64,000 bases of DNA from Rosellinia necatrix. Its lineage: Eukaryota; Ascomycota; Sordariomycetes; Xylariales; Xylariaceae. Positions 62,866-64,000 of the stretch are shown here, one piece after another (position 1 is the stretch's first letter; each line of letters starts with the position of its first letter). The stretch spans positions 1,301,501 to 1,365,500 of the forward strand of contig JAGYVD010000008.1 of the NCBI GenBank assembly GCA_021209875.1. The letters are read 5' to 3'. Both the position numbers and the translations under genes were made by a program. The notes beneath the pieces are model-generated. The model had not been told where the DNA came from. It saw nothing but the letters and a program-made list of their open reading frames with translations, and did no database searches.

Positions 62866-64000
62866 GATGGTCGTGATGGCCCGGGCAGTACGTCGTGACG
62901 ATGGTCTCGTACCGCGTCACGGCCTGGCCGCCCGCGGGCTGCGGACAGGACGGCGCCGCGTCCGGGCACGGCGCTGACGTCGTGTAGACCACGATGCGCG
63001 TCGTCGTGCTCACGATTGTCGTTTCGTGCTGCTCTGGCGAGCGCGGCCCGCTTGTTGTTGTTGTCGTCGTCGTCGTCGTCGTCAGGCCTTGCAAGTCTGT
63101 TGTGACGGTGCGGGATGACGCGCTGCTGCTCGTCTCGGCCTGTCGAGTCGGGTTCCGCGTCGAGCTGGGAGCTGCGGACGAGGGTGCTGGGCGCGGTGGT
63201 GGCGGAGGAGGGCCCCTGGCTGGAGGAGGGCATGCCCCCCGGGATCCTCCCCGCGGCGTCGGGCCCCGCCGGCACGGGCACGAGGTTGGAACGCCGTCCG
63301 CAGGAGAGTTGGTTGGACATGAAGAGGGCGTTGTTTGTCTGGTCAAAGGCGACTAACGTAGAACGAACAATATTAGCACCGATGGGGTCGCCGCCGGGGA
63401 GGGCATGGGGAAAGTGAGCGAGGTGAACACGTAAAAAGGAAAGAAAAGAAAGAAAGAAAGAAAGGAAAAAAAAAAAAAAACACGCACCGTACGCGCCCCT
63501 GAGGAACGAGTCGCCGAGGATCCAGACGCCGAGGTCCTTGCTGAAGGCGGCGCCGAGGAAGCAGTCGCCGCCACTGTTCCAGACGAAGTCGCTATAGGCG
63601 ACGTTGATGACGATGGGGCCCGTGGCGGACAGGAACTCGAAGTCGACGGCGCCGTCCTGGCGCTGGTACGCGCAGTCGACGCGGTAGCCGCCATCGCCGT
63701 CGGGCCGGGCGCCGGGGAATTGCGCTGCGAGCTTCTGCACCACGGCCTCCGGCAGCAGCGACAGCGTCGTGCCCGAGTCGACGATGACGGGGAGCGGCAG
63801 GCTCGCGTCCGTGACCGGCGTCGAGGTCCGGGCCCCCGGGCCCCGGTGCGCGAGCGAGTTGAGCTTCACCTTGTAGTGTCTGGTCGTCGTTGTTAGTTAG
63901 CCGCGAGGTTGGATGAAAGGGGGGCAGAAGAAACAGACGTACGGGTCGGCCGGGTCGGTAGGGACTTTCTTGAGAAAACCCGCGTATTTGTTCCTATCGA
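62303..64000 (-). CDS. GPI-anchored aspartic protease (pepsin family A1), 5' end outside window
   Basis: Secreted or cell-wall aspartic protease of the yapsin/candidapepsin-like type. Visible exons are 64000-63943 (partial), 63879-63488 and 63352-~62303. Introns are 63 and 135 bp GT-AG. The second-lobe catalytic Asp is in PLPVIVDSGTTLSLLPE. DCFLGAAFSKDLGVWILGDS and, after splicing, LRGAYVAFDQTNNALFMS are the usual end of the A1 domain. A long Ser/Thr/Pro-rich stalk and a hydrophobic tail (LAGVVACALAWGFVVVVALL) signal GPI attachment. The catalytic-domain frame and the stalk frame differ by +1. The change falls between about 63240 and 63110, either at the six-base C run 63235-63240 (one base extra) or by a very short intron. 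The stalk contains a His/Asp tract. The first lobe (DTGS) and signal peptide lie beyond the right edge. Confidence 0.82.

Overview
The window reads as nuclear DNA of a filamentous ascomycete (Pezizomycotina, most likely Sordariomycetes). The genes carry short introns of about 47-235 bp with GT-AG borders and CTAAC-like branch points. The gene set is fungal: cutinase, secreted beta-mannosidase, HET-domain protein, GPI-anchored aspartic protease, Nab3, Grc3 and RPA34. The first ~4.5 kb is an A+T island that looks like RIP-destroyed repeat DNA. The rest is GC-rich genes separated by intergenic DNA full of palindromic TAGGTA/TACCTA patches.

Layout. 1-4490: RIP-type A+T block. 5318-8451 (-): secreted GH2 beta-mannosidase, broken by a ~168 bp inverted-repeat insertion and a +1 frameshift. 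11266-13670 (-): FAD aromatic monooxygenase. 14186-16566 (-) and 17373-19198 (+): GRC3 and RPA34.5, a head-to-head ribosome-biogenesis pair. 20335-21591 (+): D-2-hydroxyacid dehydrogenase. 21924-23137 (-): F-box-like protein. 24990-26562 (+): dienelactone-hydrolase/SnoaL-like protein with a +1 frameshift. 27530-28852 (-): Ca2+/calmodulin-dependent kinase. 30317-31042 (-): ICT1-like GGQ protein. 33358-35984 (+): Nab3-type RNA-binding protein. 37018-38226 (-): LETM1-like mitochondrial protein. 38714-39327 (-): RidA. 40986-42023 (+): protein of unknown function. 42530-43578 (-): cutinase. 46666-47285 (-): small secreted cysteine protein. 48576-50684 (-): HET-domain gene with an internal stop. 51305-51881: compound inverted-repeat element. 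52583-53246 (+): OGFr-domain protein with a +1 frameshift. 54704-55782 (+): short-chain dehydrogenase. 59990-60805 (+): Ras-like GTPase. 62303-64000 (-): aspartic protease, 5' end outside the window.

There is no obvious biosynthetic cluster. Housekeeping genes (RNA processing, Pol I, mitochondrial maintenance, signalling) alternate with accessory genes suited to a plant-associated or saprotrophic life (cutinase, mannosidase, secreted protease, small secreted protein, HET). The most notable signals are: the MITE-like insertion whose removal exactly restores the mannosidase reading frame; a compound palindromic element; a RIP-context nonsense codon in the HET gene; the divergent GRC3/RPA34 pair; and a recurring +1 slip in G/C homopolymers in three or four unrelated genes, which may be assembly error.

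Exon borders were read by eye from splice signals and protein continuity. For every intact multi-exon gene listed, the exon lengths sum to a multiple of three.
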